Shown here: piece by piece, positions 23,955 through 34,937 of the stretch
Layout of the letters: every line of letters begins with the position of its first letter
Position numbering within the stretch: the stretch's first letter is position 1
The notes under the pieces: model-generated
The model's input: only the letters and a program-made list of their open reading frames with translations
Told to the model about the DNA's origin: nothing
Databases searched by the model: none
Assembly: GCA_946902985.2 (NCBI GenBank)
Contig: OX336391.1
Coordinates: forward strand, 72,331,947 to 72,395,946
From: Meconema thalassinum
Taxonomy: Eukaryota > Arthropoda > Insecta > Orthoptera > Tettigoniidae
DNA: 64,000 nt
Direction of reading: 5' to 3'
Translations under genes and position numbers: made by a program

Positions 23955-25079
23955 CTAACAGTAGGCCGTCGTATTGGCTGGTACATCGTCATGCGTTTCA
24001 AAATCTAGTCGGATGTCAGTATTGGATGGCTTGACAGACTCTTCCAGGTAAGAACAGTCAAAGAAAATCAGTTGCGCTCTTGCCTTAAACGCTTGGGGTA
24101 GCAGCATGGGACTGTTCTCTTTTTGATAATACGACCATAGAAATTTAGAAAACAAGTCATACAGGGGACCAAACTTATTTTTTGAAAAATCCAAATACAG
24201 TCCTTCATAGGGAAACACAGCTCCGTTGAGGAAAAGATGTGCATTTCTCAATTGCAGGTGATGAAATTGCGTGGCATCTTTGGTTTTTTGATACTATTGA
24301 TTCGTTTGAAAACCCGCGATGATATAGAGAGGTCTCTCTGTATAGCGAGCTGTTTTTACAGACCAACTGTGTGTGTTGGTGGTGGGCAATAGCGGGTACT
24401 CATGGAGTGCCCAGCTTCTAAATTCCATGGGTAGAGGCATATCTTTCTTTACCATCTTGAGTATGTCCAGTTTTTTGCTATCCTCAAGGGTCACATGAGG
24501 CAATTTCCATAGCAAGCGTTGTAGTTGAATTTTTGAATCTATGGGGGCATTGTTGGCACCCTGTAGTGCATTATCATCACCCCTGTCTCTCCAAATAAAG
24601 CACTTGCCTTGCGTTGACCACAATGCGCTTGTGATCTTCGGCAAAGCATAAAATCAGTTTAAGAGGTAAAGATCCAGTAAAGGTGCCATCGGTGTGTACC
24701 ATCCAGTCATTTGTCGAGTCAGGGCACCAACCCGCCATGCAAATTGTTTTACCTTCTTCCTCACTGTAAGAGGGATATAGTTTCATGACACCACGATATC
24801 GTTAATGACATACCGCACCTCAGAAAACAGAAAGGCAAAAGCATGTTTGGCCAACTTGGATGTGGTGGGTGTAGAGCCATCGGCTTTGGTGAGCCTGCCT
24901 TCAATCTGAATGACACTTTCATGCGGTAGGGTGTAAATATCTTGGTTGTTGATAACTAATTGAATTTCATCGTTGTTATTGAGTCCAGGTGTTTGAGCTT
25001 GATAGGAATGGAGATCAATTCTTACCACTCCTGGTTGCTCCTCGATGCGGTTCGCTACCTCTAGGATAGAATTCATCAT
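23955..25079 (-). pseudogene. MCP: Maverick major capsid protein (double jelly roll), broken
   Basis: Four collinear pieces: 25079-24783 (MNSILEVANRIEEQPGV, then NNNDEIQLVINNQDIY), 24786-24577 (AGWCPDSTNDW, then LPLKLILCFAEDHKRIV), 24644-24294 (FRSWALHEYPLLP, then HSWSVKTARYTERP) and 24251-23955 (YEGLYLDFSKNKFGP, ending DVPANTTAYC). These are hallmark segments of the Polinton major capsid protein, which forms pseudo-hexameric capsomers in the related adenoviruses and virophages. Frame changes near 24785 and 24600 and stops near 24290 and 23955 break it. It is the longest gene of the late cluster and precedes the BIR gene. Confidence 0.85.
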
Positions 25080-25203
25080 GGGGGTTGACGTGGTAACCCA
25101 AAAGCTGTAAAATCTGCTTGTCTTGATATGTTAACGTGTATTCACGTGGCAAACAACTAACACCATTCCTAGACGGTGTTGTTGCTTTATACACAAACTT
25201 CAT
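25015..25203 (-). CDS. Small frame between the penton-like and major capsid genes
   Basis: 62 residues, starting MKFVYKATTPSRNG. Its ATG overlaps the stop of the penton-like gene in an ATGA arrangement, and its end overlaps the start of the major capsid frame. No family recognised. It may be a real small gene or a chance frame; the tight overlap is the only argument for it. Confidence 0.25.
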   Translation of the reverse strand: MKFVYKATTPSRNGVSCLPREYTLTYQDKQILQLLGYHVNPHDEFYPRGSEPHRGATRSGKN

Positions 25204-25948
25204 AGTTGCTTTAGCACCAACTTGTAAGTCACTGGTGTGGTAGAATCTAGATAAATGAGTTGTTGCTTTCTATTGATCAGTCTTAATGTTATATTACTAA
25301 TGCCATCGAGAGCCACAGAATTAAAAAGCACCACTGGAGGGTTTTCACGAATAATATAGCCATTGGGCGCTGTCACAATAAAGTCATAAAGCGAATGCGA
25401 TGGTTCTTGATTGGTGTACACATGGCTAATAATATTACACGTCACCAACACATGAAGGTCCTCAATGAATTTCACTTCATGGTCTGATTCATGATTTTTG
25501 TTGGGCTCTAACACGCGTGGTTAGGCCAATGGAATCGGGGCGTGTTTTAAAGTCAATTTTGAATGTGGATAAAATACTGCAGCGATGAGTGTTGGTATTT
25601 CCTACAAGTTCAAACTTGCGCGTTCCATCGAGAAATGACTTGAAACCATATTGATTGATCAACACCACATAAATGTGTTCATAAATATCATCGATCGTGT
25701 AGCCACCAGAGTTCAGGGTGAGCACAGAATCATCATAGTAAACTTTTTTGTTTCTAATTTTCTCGTATGTTGTATATTCGATTGTACTTTGCAAGAGAAA
25801 CAAGTCCCAAACCATAAGGTCTTTCACTCAATTCTATAGGCGGGTAAAAGTCTAGGCTGACTTCGGGTCCACGTTCATGCAGTGTAAACATTTTACTTTC
25901 TGCCAGTAAAGGTGCACGTTTTTGCTCATGCTGTGTCTTATATAACAA
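25200..25948 (-). pseudogene. mCP: Maverick minor capsid (penton-type) protein, frameshifted
   Basis: Three overlapping pieces: 25948-25754 (LDFYPPIELSERPYGLGLVS, then LAKYNRIYNI), 25827-25489 (VLTLNSGGYTIDDIYEHI, then KFELVGNTNTHRCSIL) and 25514-25200 (HEVKFIEDLHVLVTCNIISH, then VALDGISNITLRLINRKQQL). This series matches the ~250-residue capsid protein upstream of the major capsid gene in Mavericks, thought to be the single jelly-roll penton. Frame changes near 25760 and 25505 inactivate it. It follows the protease gene with almost no gap. Confidence 0.75.
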
Positions 25949-25951
25949 AAA

Positions 25952-26254
25952 TTAAGACAAACGTCCACACTGTTGGCTGTTAAACGTTTGCCCACGTTTC
26001 ACATTATAATATATCTTGATCCTGTTTCCAAAATAGGTCACTAGTTCCATGGGCGGGGGCAAATTCCCAAAACTGCCAAAGTACCATACGGTGGATCCCT
26101 CTTTGACATAAGCTACATAATGCGTTCCTAGTCCTCGGTGATCATCCAAATTGAAAACAGCGCATTCCTGTTTCCAGTGTCGTGGGGGTAATTGGTTTCG
26201 CATAAACACACCTCGAAAATGAGAAAGCTTTAGTTGTTTAGCATAGCTTTCCAC
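25952..26254 (-). pseudogene. PRO: Adenain-like cysteine protease, catalytic acid lost and end truncated
   Basis: 100 residues that align with the maturation protease shared by adenoviruses and Polintons. Residues 13-32 (FRGVFMRNQLP to ECAVF) lead to GTHYVAY with the catalytic His45. The next segment, normally with an acidic residue in the Y-F-D/E-S-F-G region, reads YFGSFGNLPPP, so residue 60 is Gly where the acid should be. QTFNSQQCG supplies the catalytic Cys96, but a stop follows four residues later, removing the C-terminal helix. Inactive by both faults. Confidence 0.85.
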
Positions 26255-26302
26255 TTGTTGATGCGTCAGGGCATGTCTTGCTATGGCTTAGATTTTGTTT
26301 GC

Positions 26303-26750
26303 TTATATATTTCGGACTGGTAAAATCCCAAATCCTTGTTGACAAAACGCTGGCTTCAAATTGGCATTTCTAGCCCCCATAGCAATGGCTTCCATCGTTT
26401 CATTGTGTCGCTGACTCTCCTTGAGTTGTTGCTTGCCCTGCTGCGCGGCTTTAATGGTTTTCGCCACCGCACTGTCACCGCCCAAAATTGAACCCAGAGC
26501 AGCCAGACCGGCAAATAAAGCAGGTAAAAATCCTACTCGTTTGGGAACGGGAATCACTCGCCCTTGTTTTGAACCCTGTCGCTGACGTTTTGGAATAACA
26601 TGTGTCTGTGTTGCTCGAAGGACTTTTCTTATGGTCAACACATATTTTTTTGTTTTTTCTTTCGCAACGGCTTGTCCACGAATGTCTTAAGCCCAGGCTT
26701 TTCCACGGACAGGGTCTTATTTTTAGTCTTTTTAGTCTTTCTCGCCACAT
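26303..26750 (-). pseudogene. pVI/pX-like small capsid-associated protein
   Basis: 26641-26303 is an open frame with basic N-terminal stretch (PKRQRQGSKQGR), then a glycine/alanine-rich hydrophobic segment GFLPALFAGLAALGSILGG and an amphipathic end (AAQQGKQQLKESQRHNETM). This is typical of a short Maverick protein compared with adenovirus pVI/pX, membrane-active or DNA-binding cement proteins. A further basic stretch (MWRERLKRLK, 26750 on) in another frame probably belonged to the same N terminus, implying a frameshift near 26640. Lies directly upstream of the protease. Confidence 0.6.
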
Positions 26751-26826
26751 ATCTATGTTTCACCATGATAATAATGACCAAAAACCATTCACAAGAAAGT
26801 TTAAGTCTCAACCAAACGTCAGACTG

Positions 26827-27609
26827 TTATTTCATGGCTGTATATTCCAATTCCACATAAAGTGGGAAATCGTTTATGGTTTTTCTCGCGTGCTTTTCAT
26901 CCCATGTCAACATGAGATGAAAGGATAATTCGTCTCCTGCATTGACCATTTCATGGTTATGGACCAACATCCTATGACCATTTATCTGTATTTGAAAATG
27001 GTTCTCATCAGGCATTGCGTATTTCATGTTAATGGTTCCATCATAGTGTAATCGATAGTGGCTTAAACCCGAAGCAAGCACATTGGTCAAGTGTTGGTCA
27101 TGGACTAGCGGTAAATGGTTTCTGTCATTCGCAGGTTTTTCATTTGTCAGATACTCTAAAATACAGATGAGATAAATTTATAAAGCCTTTTCAATTCATA
27201 TGTCACGAAACGCTTGGTACAGACATCGTCTTCGTCTTGCGGGTCTTCCACGTGAATAATACGATGGTGATTAGCGCTATAGCCATTCACCGTAAGCTGA
27301 GGCACTTTATCATAAAACTCATACACCTTGTTATCCACATACTTTTTTTGTAGTAACGTCAGTAGACACTTGGGGATGTTTTACATGGGTTAACCGCTTT
27401 CCCTTAAAGTCATAATCTCCTCGTTTTGTGCGTGGCAATACTGACCTATCCACATAGTGTTTATTAGCAGGATCTGTTTCTTGTTTAGGATCATGTACGG
27501 GGCCAGACCTAGCTTTGGCCATCAACGCACGTCCAAAGACATCCATCATCAATCTGCAGTACCAGTCTACTCTTTCTATGACAAGGCTCGGTGCCATGTA
27601 TATAGACAA
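26827..27609 (-). pseudogene. Fibre-like Maverick protein with repeated D-x-x-x-K-x-[YF]-V motifs
   Basis: Three collinear frames: 27609-27331 (natural start probably MDVFGRALMAK at 27546), 27338-27156 and 27090-26827. The first two carry three copies of a phage-tail-like motif: ETDPANKHYVD, STDVTTKK (its YVD broken by the frameshift at 27335; VDNKVYEF follows in the next frame) and DEDDVCTKRFV, each preceded by a short linker such as GKRLTHVKHPQ. The third frame (LHYDGTINMKYAMPDENHFQ onward) looks like a compact beta-rich end domain. I infer a spike or fibre protein. First gene of the minus cluster, divergent from the ATPase with only 30 bp between. Confidence 0.55.
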
Positions 27610-27638
27610 CCTGCTAGCCTGGCTAAGCCTTAGTTGAA

Positions 27639-28340
27639 ATGAAGATTATTAAGAAGCAAAAATCATTCCCCGTGGGGGACATGGTTTCCCATCTCTGTCC
27701 CACATCACGTTAACAACGCCATGGTTCACTGTTTCCAACTTCCATTCGCTGCATCATTGTGGGGCCTTCCGGCTGTGGAAAGACCAATCTTTTGCTGACG
27801 CTCATCACAGCGCCCAATGGTCTGCGTTTTCAAAATATTTATATTTTTGCAAAATCTCTCTACCAACCCCTCTAGGTGTTTCTGGATCAAGTCATGTCTG
27901 GATTACAAAAAGAGAATATGGGTTATTTCACATTTTCCACGTAAGAAAATGTTATTTCACCGGAAGAGGTAAAGCCTGATTCACTCATGATTTTCGATTA
28001 TGTATCCACTGAACGTCAATGCATCATTCAAAGCTATTTCAGCATGGGTCGACACAAACATATCGATTGCTTCTATCTTGGACAAACGTATTCTAAAATG
28101 TCCGAACAGTTGATTCGTGACAATGCCAATGTCATTATATTTTATTTCGCCAGGACGAGAGGAACAGTCGTCACATTTATAATGAACATGTGAATCCGGA
28201 TATGACCTTTCAAATGTTTACAGAATTGTGTGCCAAGTGCAGGAACACTCAACGTCATGCCTGTTTAGTGATTGACAAACAAAGTGAACTCAACCAAGGA
28301 CGGCATCGCTTAGGGTTTGATCATTTTATTGCTATTTAAG
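27639..28340 (+). pseudogene. ATP: A32/FtsK-like genome packaging ATPase, broken
   Basis: From ATG at 27639 the frame is MKIIKKQKSFPVGDM and then meets a TAA at about 27711. The same frame continues to Walker A, IIVGPSGCGKTNLLL (about 27757-27800). A stop and frame changes follow near 27870. Walker B sits in SLMIFDYVS; in the family the Asp is followed by a second acidic residue, here Tyr (27999-28001). CFYLGQTYSKM and RDNANVI follow. A frameshift near 28145 leads to a last piece ending HFIAI at 28340. The family pumps DNA into capsids. Inactive. Confidence 0.85.
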
Positions 28341-28380
28341 GCACTGTCTCATTCCCTGTCAAGTCAGTTGTCAAGACACC

Positions 28381-29405
28381 ATGGTGTTAGCAGAGAGACA
28401 ATTGAAAAAGCATATTATTAGAGCAAACATAATATTGGCCAAAAGTTTCGTCAATAGAAACGATCACGTACAAATCATGCTTTGTTTATTCAAAAACATT
28501 TAGCACCTCCGCTAAAAGCCATGTTGAAACCCTCTTTCAAGCCATCTGAAACGCTACCCACCGTTTCACAAGCCACTCAGACACTGCACGAGGACCCTGA
28601 GGAAGAGGAAGAGGAACAGGAAAATTTGACTCTTGTTAGCGAAGTTGAGAATGACGAGGAACAAGTGTTTACGCCTCAAAAAAAGGCCGCACCCCTTGCA
28701 GAGTTTTTAAGAAAAAAGAAATCCTTGGTCATGGTCGAAACACCTTGCCCTTCCAGATCGTCTCCGATTTCACAACTCTTGGCCACCCCTCAACATAAAG
28801 CTCAACTCAAAAACATTTTTATAAAATATTATGGACCAACACTGGAACCCTATTTCACCGATCTATTTATTGGAAACACAGATACCACGTATGGTGTTCG
28901 CTATGAGGATGATAGTTTTAAAATTGGTGATTCATCGATTAAATTTGCTCGTACTAAAGCTGTCATTAAGAACACCAATTATAAATGAACGCCAGGACTG
29001 TTAAAGCTGCTCTTCTCTCGAACACCCTCTTCCCATGATTATACACCAGAAGATCTTGGCAAATATAAATCCATTTTATTGGATACCCATGCCCAAAAAA
29101 GACCGTATGATCCCACTCAACAAGTGAATGCCAATATATCTCAAAAATATAAAACCATCATTGCAAAAATGTTTCCCACCAGTCAAAGTGTTCGTCGTAA
29201 AGCATCCGCTTCGGGAGTGACATTTAAACCATTAAAACCTCTTGTGGATGTTACCTACTGGCACAATCCCAATAAGCTCGTCCAGCGGCTACAGTTGTTG
29301 CATGCGTCACGTCAAGCCGGCCATACCGGTCACGATTGGGAAATTCAAGAAATTGAACGAGAATTTCGAAATGCAAAAATTATTGTTTACGCCCTCGCCC
29401 ATTAA
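28381..29405 (+). pseudogene. Conserved Polinton protein of unknown function before integrase
   Basis: ATG at 28381 opens a short basic frame (MVLAERQLKKHIIRAN) that shifts near 28490 into 28482-28988: an acidic middle (EDPEEEEEEQEN) and YGVRYEDDSFKIGDSSIKF. An in-frame TGA at 28986 separates it from TPGLLKLLFSRTPS, then YTPEDLGKYKSILLDT, and the conserved end WHNPNKLVQRLQLLHASRQ to 29405. The same order precedes the integrase in other arthropod Mavericks as I recall them; function unknown. One frameshift and one stop break it. The integrase ATG lies 2 bp after its stop. Confidence 0.6.
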
Positions 29406-29406
29406 A

Positions 29407-30339
29407 ATGGGTATTGCTCACGAGTTGCATCGCCCAGCTAGGCGTCACTATCCGCGACTCAAGGTGATTTCACGAGGTGTGGATGAACTTTGGCAGGCTA
29501 ACTTGGTTGAACTCATACCCTATGCTGGCGGTAACGACGGTGTACGCTATATGTTCACCGTCATTGGCGTCTATTCCAAAATGGCCTTTGTTGAACCTGT
29601 TCGTCGCAAGTCTGGTCCACTAGTTACCAAGGCCTTTCAACATATTATTCAACAATCCAAACGTCAACCTCAGTTGCTACAAACCGACCAGGGGAAAGAA
29701 TTTTTCAACAAGGATTTCTCCAGTTTTCTCAAATATAAGGATATTCACCATTACACCACGTACAGCAATCTCAAGGCCAGCGTGGTCGAGCGGTTTAACC
29801 GATCATTGAAAACCCATATGTGATGTGGAAAGCGTTTACCGCTCAGGGCACTAATCGCTGGTTGGACATGTTACCAGATCTAGTGTCACGTTACAATGAC
29901 ACCAACCATAGAACCATTGGGACCAAGCCACGCCTCGTGACCAAAAATATTCAGCGACTGGATAAACTGTTTTACCCCATAAAAACAGCATAACCTAAAC
30001 GTCACCGACTGAAAATTGGAGATTTTGTTCGTGTGAGCAAATTTAAGTCTGCCTTCAATAAGGGCTACACGCCTAAGTGGGGGACCGAACTATTTCGAAT
30101 TCGTCAAGTCAACCTGGACAGCCCAGTCTCCTATTTACTCGAGGACCTCAACCATCAACGTATAAAAGGTAGATTTTATCTCCATGAACTTCAGAGAACA
30201 GCGTTTCCTAAACATTATCTTGTGGAAAAAGTGTTGCAACAAAAAGGAAATAAACTATATGTCAAATGGTTAGGATTTAACTCTAACTTTAATTCGTGGA
30301 TCAATAAAGTACCTGTGCATTTTATTTATTTATTTATTG
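29407..30339 (+). pseudogene. INT: Maverick retrovirus-like integrase with chromodomain, broken
   Basis: From ATG 29407: ELHRPARRHYPRLK, then the DDE core. The first catalytic Asp, in the W-Q-A-D segment, is Asn (29500-29502, WQANLVEL). The second, LQTDQGKEF, and the Glu in VVERFNRS are kept. A 5-bp tandem duplication (ATGTG at 29818-29827) shifts the frame just after the core; the shifted frame continues with RWLDMLPDLVSRYNDT. A TAA at 29991 follows, then LKIGDFVRVSKFK and a chromodomain (YLVEKVLQQ to KWLGFNSNFNSW) that would guide target choice. The end runs into TTTATTTATT repeats. Would cut and join element ends; dead here. Confidence 0.9.
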
Positions 30340-30519
30340 AATTATGTTGTACAAGAGCCCTGTGTACGTCACTCCGCGCTTCGTGCATGTCCATACATGT
30401 TTCTCTTCCTCTCTTCACACCTGCGTCTCACTCCTCGAATCCATGCCCCACCACTCCTCCCTCCACTCCCAGTTTACACTCACCTCGTTCAGCTATTGGC
30501 TGTCATGGATTCCCCGCTC

Positions 30520-31976
30520 TTCCCTGACCCTCTGACCCCTCCCCCTCTATCCCTCTCACCACAGCTGTTAAAAACGCTCTTGCCCAGATATTGGCTGTGG
30601 CAATGGTAGGGGGTGGAGTTGGCGTCGCTTACTCCGTTATCTCTCTCTGACAAGGTTTTCAGATTGTTTGACATTCATCTGCCCTCTAACGCAAGCCAGC
30701 GGTGTTGCCAAGTGTGGTCCGCACGTTCCTGAGATAGCGTTATCAAGTGTTGAACGTGGGAACGGAGCCCGGCTAGCTAGTAGAGCAGGTTTGATCTTTT
30801 CAGCCTTCAAGTGACAAAAACACATGAGGGCTTGCTAGCAGGCTACCAGCTACAAGTGTTAAATCATTCATTTCATTTAACCATTCACAGCTTGCGTTTC
30901 TTCCTAAATCTATCTCATCACAGAATTATCATTTGCATTAACGCTAATGTTTTGTCTTTATACAAATTACATGGTCAATCGAACGTTATAGCTTAATATC
31001 CTACAACTGTCTGTTAGCCTATGAACATGCATGAATTCCACAGAGCCATGTCACTGATAACCGTTTACTAACAGGTTAAAGATCCCCTTTAGGGTAATCA
31101 ATCCTATCATGCTACACACGTTTTATGGAATATTAGCGTTCATACATTCGCCATAACAAATATCGGAAAACGAACCGTCGTAAACCGTCCCACCATCCTG
31201 CCAAAATATTCATTGTTGTATTGAAATACCGCTACCATAAGTGGCGACAGGCTCGTTGACACACATGCCAGTGGTACCGTCTGTCTTGACAACCACGCTT
31301 CATTTAAATTTTAAAAAACAGGTAAACATTTTATTTTTTTATTTTTATTCAACATGTATGGCGTTAGGCCCTTTGTGATTTTTTTTGCAAACAATAACCA
31401 CCACATGTGAAAGGGGACGTGACCCCGAGTCCTATGAGTCCTCGTACAAGTCCCTAGTAGCGTTGGTTCGCGAGATATAACAAAAAGTCTAAAATCATAT
31501 TTTACCATTTGATCATACTCGATACAGGCATTCTCGGCAAGAGGGCAACACGATGAAAAGAATGACACCTTGTACAAGTCTCTAAACTTATTGGTTTCTG
31601 AGATATCAGCAAAAATCTTAAAAAAACACGTTTTACACCAAAATCGAGTTTCCAATTTTTTAATATAATGAGCGGTCCATAGGAAAGAACATGTCAGTCC
31701 AAGTCCAACGACATGTCGCATGCCCATGGTTTCACGAAATATACATAAAAAGTCAGTCTAGCCGAGCGGTTCGTGTCACTATTTAGAAATCTCCTCACTC
31801 CCCTACTGCACAGTTTTTGCCCTAGAGACTTGTAATTTATTTTGGCGGCAGAGGGGGCCAGGGCCATTTATTGATGTCAAGTAAACATTTTTGTAGAATT
31901 CCTAGTCTCCGAAATATAGGAAATTCAAAATTGGACTGTTTTCAAAACAACATACAAAATAAAAAAGTTTCATTAG
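30520..31976 (-). repeat. Maverick right terminal inverted repeat
   Basis: Reverse complement of 8331-9785. Pairing starts inside near CCACAGCCAATA's complement (about 30590, weaker to 30520) and ends near GTTTCATTA at 31976. The immediately internal stretch 30340-30520 is a TTTATT repeat and pyrimidine-rich non-coding DNA. Frames here, such as 31311-31727 minus and 30637-30825 minus, are copies of frames in the left repeat and not genes. Confidence 0.9.
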
Positions 31977-32605
31977 CACTTACAAGTAAAAGTAAGAGTT
32001 AAGTATAAGCATTTACTTCCTCCGTATGGTTCTAAACATTATGTTACTTTTAACTCATATCTTCAATTATTTTTTATCTTTATGCTTCCTGTCAACCACA
32101 TGTATTTGCAATGCTCAAGATTCAGAAGGTGGTGCTCACTGTCATAAGTTAGACCCATTTCAGAAACTGCCTGGAGTTCAAGTGAAAGAGCACAGAAGAC
32201 CACTCATGACGGGAGTCAAACCCACCTCCCCTCCGTAGCATTCATGGGAGAATCTCTACGAGAATATAAGATATCCCAAATCATTTTCATACCACAGTGG
32301 GCAAGTAATACAAGGTGATTATGATTAGCTTCACGCAATATACAGCACCATTTGCCAATGCTATTATAATGCATCCCTCAGTAGTTCAGTGCTCAGAGCA
32401 ACATCGCACAGTGGAAGAATCGTATGGGACAGATAATGTAATTCGCCATCCTTCTATCAAAATGGATTGTGCTTGCTGTACAACCTAACAACCAAATGCT
32501 TATGTTTGTCCTCAACACAACTGTGGAAATACAATTCTTAATCCCGAAATGCTATAAGGTGATAAGGAGATGTCTTGTAATGAGCCATGAAGATACAGTA
32601 CTTAC
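31977..32605. other. Host intron or flank DNA between Maverick and exon
   Basis: AT-rich unique-looking sequence. No repeat boundary, exon or motif I can support. If the host gene is real this belongs to its intron 3. Confidence 0.4.
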
Positions 32606-32788
32606 TGCTTCTGCATCTGAAGATGGTGTTTCTGTTTTACGACACGGAACGATCTCCGGAATAGAAGTTTCCTCAATTTTGATATCTGACTGATGGTCTG
32701 TGTCATCCTGCAATGAAATGACTTGGTTCACAAATATGTCCCTTTGCATAGGCGGAATTGTATCTTTCTGAAGACTTGTAAACATGCA
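32606..32788 (-). CDS. Candidate host gene, exon 3 (internal)
   Basis: Minus-strand exon of 183 nt, 61 codons. The acceptor reads CCTTAAATATTTCAG before 32788; the donor is a perfect GTAAGT at 32605-32600. Both borders are phase 0, as in exons 1 and 2. The peptide starts CMFTSLQKDTIPP and contains SLQDDTDHQSDIKIEE, an I-K-I-E sumoylation-type motif, and ends SDAEA. It is acidic and probably disordered, like the linkers at the front of insect C2H2 zinc-finger proteins (inference). It sits in unique DNA between the Maverick and the first Gypsy element. The next exon is not visible in the window. Confidence 0.55.
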
Positions 32789-33434
32789 CTGAAATATTTA
32801 AGGAAAATAACATACAAAAGGTAATTCAACCTCCCATTCATAGTTTTTTACGTCAACGTTTATATAGCAAACAACCTAACAGTTTTTGTGGAGCTCATAT
32901 CTGAAAACACTTCAGTCGTTATACACTCGCAAAACCTAGACCTAGCATATTGTCACTGGCATTAAGTTTGTGTGTTGCGACTTTGCGGCGTAGATGCAGT
33001 TACTTACAGTTAACATGTGACGTTAATAAGTACAAGCAACGTTGTAAATCTTGTGTTCAGAAAACAAGCGTTGTTTTGCCCTCTTGAGACCAGATTAAAG
33101 CAATATTCATCTCAAGGATACTTAAGTTAAGGAGGAATCTAATTGGAACGACAGGCAACTTCATAAGTGCAGTGGCAGCTACTTGAAATTATTCGCAAGA
33201 GCTAAATATTTCTTCTGATCCAAATTGATGACTGCGGTGTAATTATGGCTAAAGGGACACCGCCATAGACCATCTCTATGGTGTTATCGCACGGTGAATT
33301 CCTGCTAGTCCAAAACGACCCACTTTCATTTTGAACCTCCATACAAAGGTCCGAGAAGAACTGAGAAACCCTCACCATCAAATTAACAATATGTGTGAAT
33401 CATTGGAGGCTGTCTTGAAGGTTGGACCAACAGT
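32789..33434. other. Unique DNA, inferred host intron 2 remnant
   Basis: Non-repetitive AT-rich DNA between exon 3 and the left LTR. It ends with CAGT (33431-33434), the target sequence duplicated by the Gypsy insertion. No other signal seen. Confidence 0.45.
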
Positions 33435-34937
33435 TGAGCCATGTTTAACATCTCTCATTTCTTTATTTTCTTTGGCGACCGTCCCGGTAGACTCAGACGC
33501 CATGTGAGATACTTTCTGTCCGGACGTGCCTTGAGGCTCTCCGCCTTATTATTTAAAATGTAATGTTTTCCTTTTTATTTAACATTGTTATTATGCCGAA
33601 GCCTTCCATTTACTCATGTAAGTAATACATCTAACCTTGTGTCCACTATGCTCATTTCCTAAATTTAACCTTTGTTTTTGATCTTCGTCGTGTGCTTGGA
33701 TTTGCTGTGGAACCAATCGAAATGGCGGTCTCCTGTTTTATTTTGTTTGTATCTTCGTTTAACCTTTTATTTGTGCCGTGAAATATATCTGGGAGTGATT
33801 TTGTGAGTGTATGTTTTTCTTGCTGCCAGGTGCATTGAAGTTGTTTTGATTGGGCATATCTTCGAATGGGTCTCCCGTGGTTTGTGGACGTTGGCGTTTC
33901 GACCATTCTCCCAACACGAGGCATGACACCATATATTTTAGCCCTTATGTTTTCCCTTCATTCCATGCTTCGGGCAACTGGATCACGGCGGTAACTTTAA
34001 GTAGGCCTTACCGTATTCAGCTCGAACTCGGAACGTAAGTTGGGGACCATATAGGTTTAGCATGTTTTGCTAGACTACCTACAAGCACGAGTTGCTTTGA
34101 GTTTTATTTCTGCATCGTCGGCTGGCATTTTGTGTGTTTGACTGCGTGTATGTATCTTGATATATTTCACGGACACCTGACGTCATTTGTTTCTTCTTAT
34201 AGTATCTTTGGTTTTGCTTTTCTTTTCTCTGGGGACTGCCAGCTCGATCGCATCCCCATTGCTCGCCACAGCCTCTGCGACACGCACACAGCCTCTTGTT
34301 TTATCTTTGCTATGCTTGTTATTTGTGGTCGTCATGACAACCATCCATCTCTAGGCTGAGAAGTGATTGTTGTTGACCAGCCACCGGTTCGATTGCCTCT
34401 TGATCTTTTACTTCCTCCCTTTTTACATCGTTTTCACCGAAGTGAGCACAGGTATGAATTTTATTTGTTTCCGTTATTTTTTATTGTAAGTTATTTATTG
34501 TTTATAATCATCCTTCCCGTTTGAAAGTGACTGTATTTGACCCCTAGGGTACTCTTTTCTTTGAGTGTGTTATTCTGGCCGGGTTTCTTTGTGTGTTCGG
34601 TTTCAATTCATTAAATTTCCATTTCTTTACCCATGTGTCTTATTTAGTAGTGTTTGGCGATCGGGCTGCTCGCTCTCTCTCTCTCTCTCTCTCTCTTCAA
34701 ACCTAGGCCTAACTTATTCTAGCTTTCTAGCACCAGGAGGGTATTCCTACCACTCGTCGTGGGACCACCTTCACGGAGTCTGGAGTCGCTCGGCACATCT
34801 GGCCTGCAAGTACGGGCCCAGCACAGGTCAGAAATTAACATCCATTTCCACTGCGTACTCCTTTCTTTTCTAGTTGGTTCCAGTGATGCAGCTAGGAGGC
34901 ACGCCAAGAATATGTTTATTTTTAAGAGGGCGGTGCA
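33435..34937 (+). repeat. 5' LTR of intact Gypsy element
   Basis: Starts TGAGCCATGTTTAACATC, ends GAGGGCGGTGCA. Contains (TC)n at about 34671-34696, longer than in the other LTR. Frames inside (for example 34132-34359) are shared by both LTRs because they are copies; I see no reason to call them genes. Confidence 0.95.

Larger units (their letters stand above)
8070..31976. mobile_element. Decayed Polinton/Maverick DNA transposon, ~23.9 kb with nested insertions
   Basis: Long terminal inverted repeats enclose genes that together occur only in Polintons: protein-primed DNA polymerase B, retrovirus-like chromodomain integrase, packaging ATPase, adenain-like protease, and double and single jelly-roll capsid proteins. 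Most are broken by stops or frameshifts and several have lost catalytic residues, so the copy cannot move or form particles on its own. At least three later elements are nested in it. Without them the length would be about 17 kb, normal for the family. The left outer boundary is uncertain (8045-8331); the right is where inverted similarity stops. Confidence 0.93.

Noticed and set aside
14634..30339. A live integrated virus
   Set aside because: Capsid, protease, polymerase, ATPase and integrase are all broken, and later elements sit inside.
32026..32238. Plus-strand frame of 70 residues beside the Maverick, with a hydrophobic start
   Set aside because: Looks like a signal peptide by chance; no similarity, and the supported signal here (exon 3) is on the other strand.
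33652..34873. Frames of 60-100 residues shared by both 1.5-kb LTRs
   Set aside because: Duplicate LTR sequence, no recognisable protein, overlapping on both strands.
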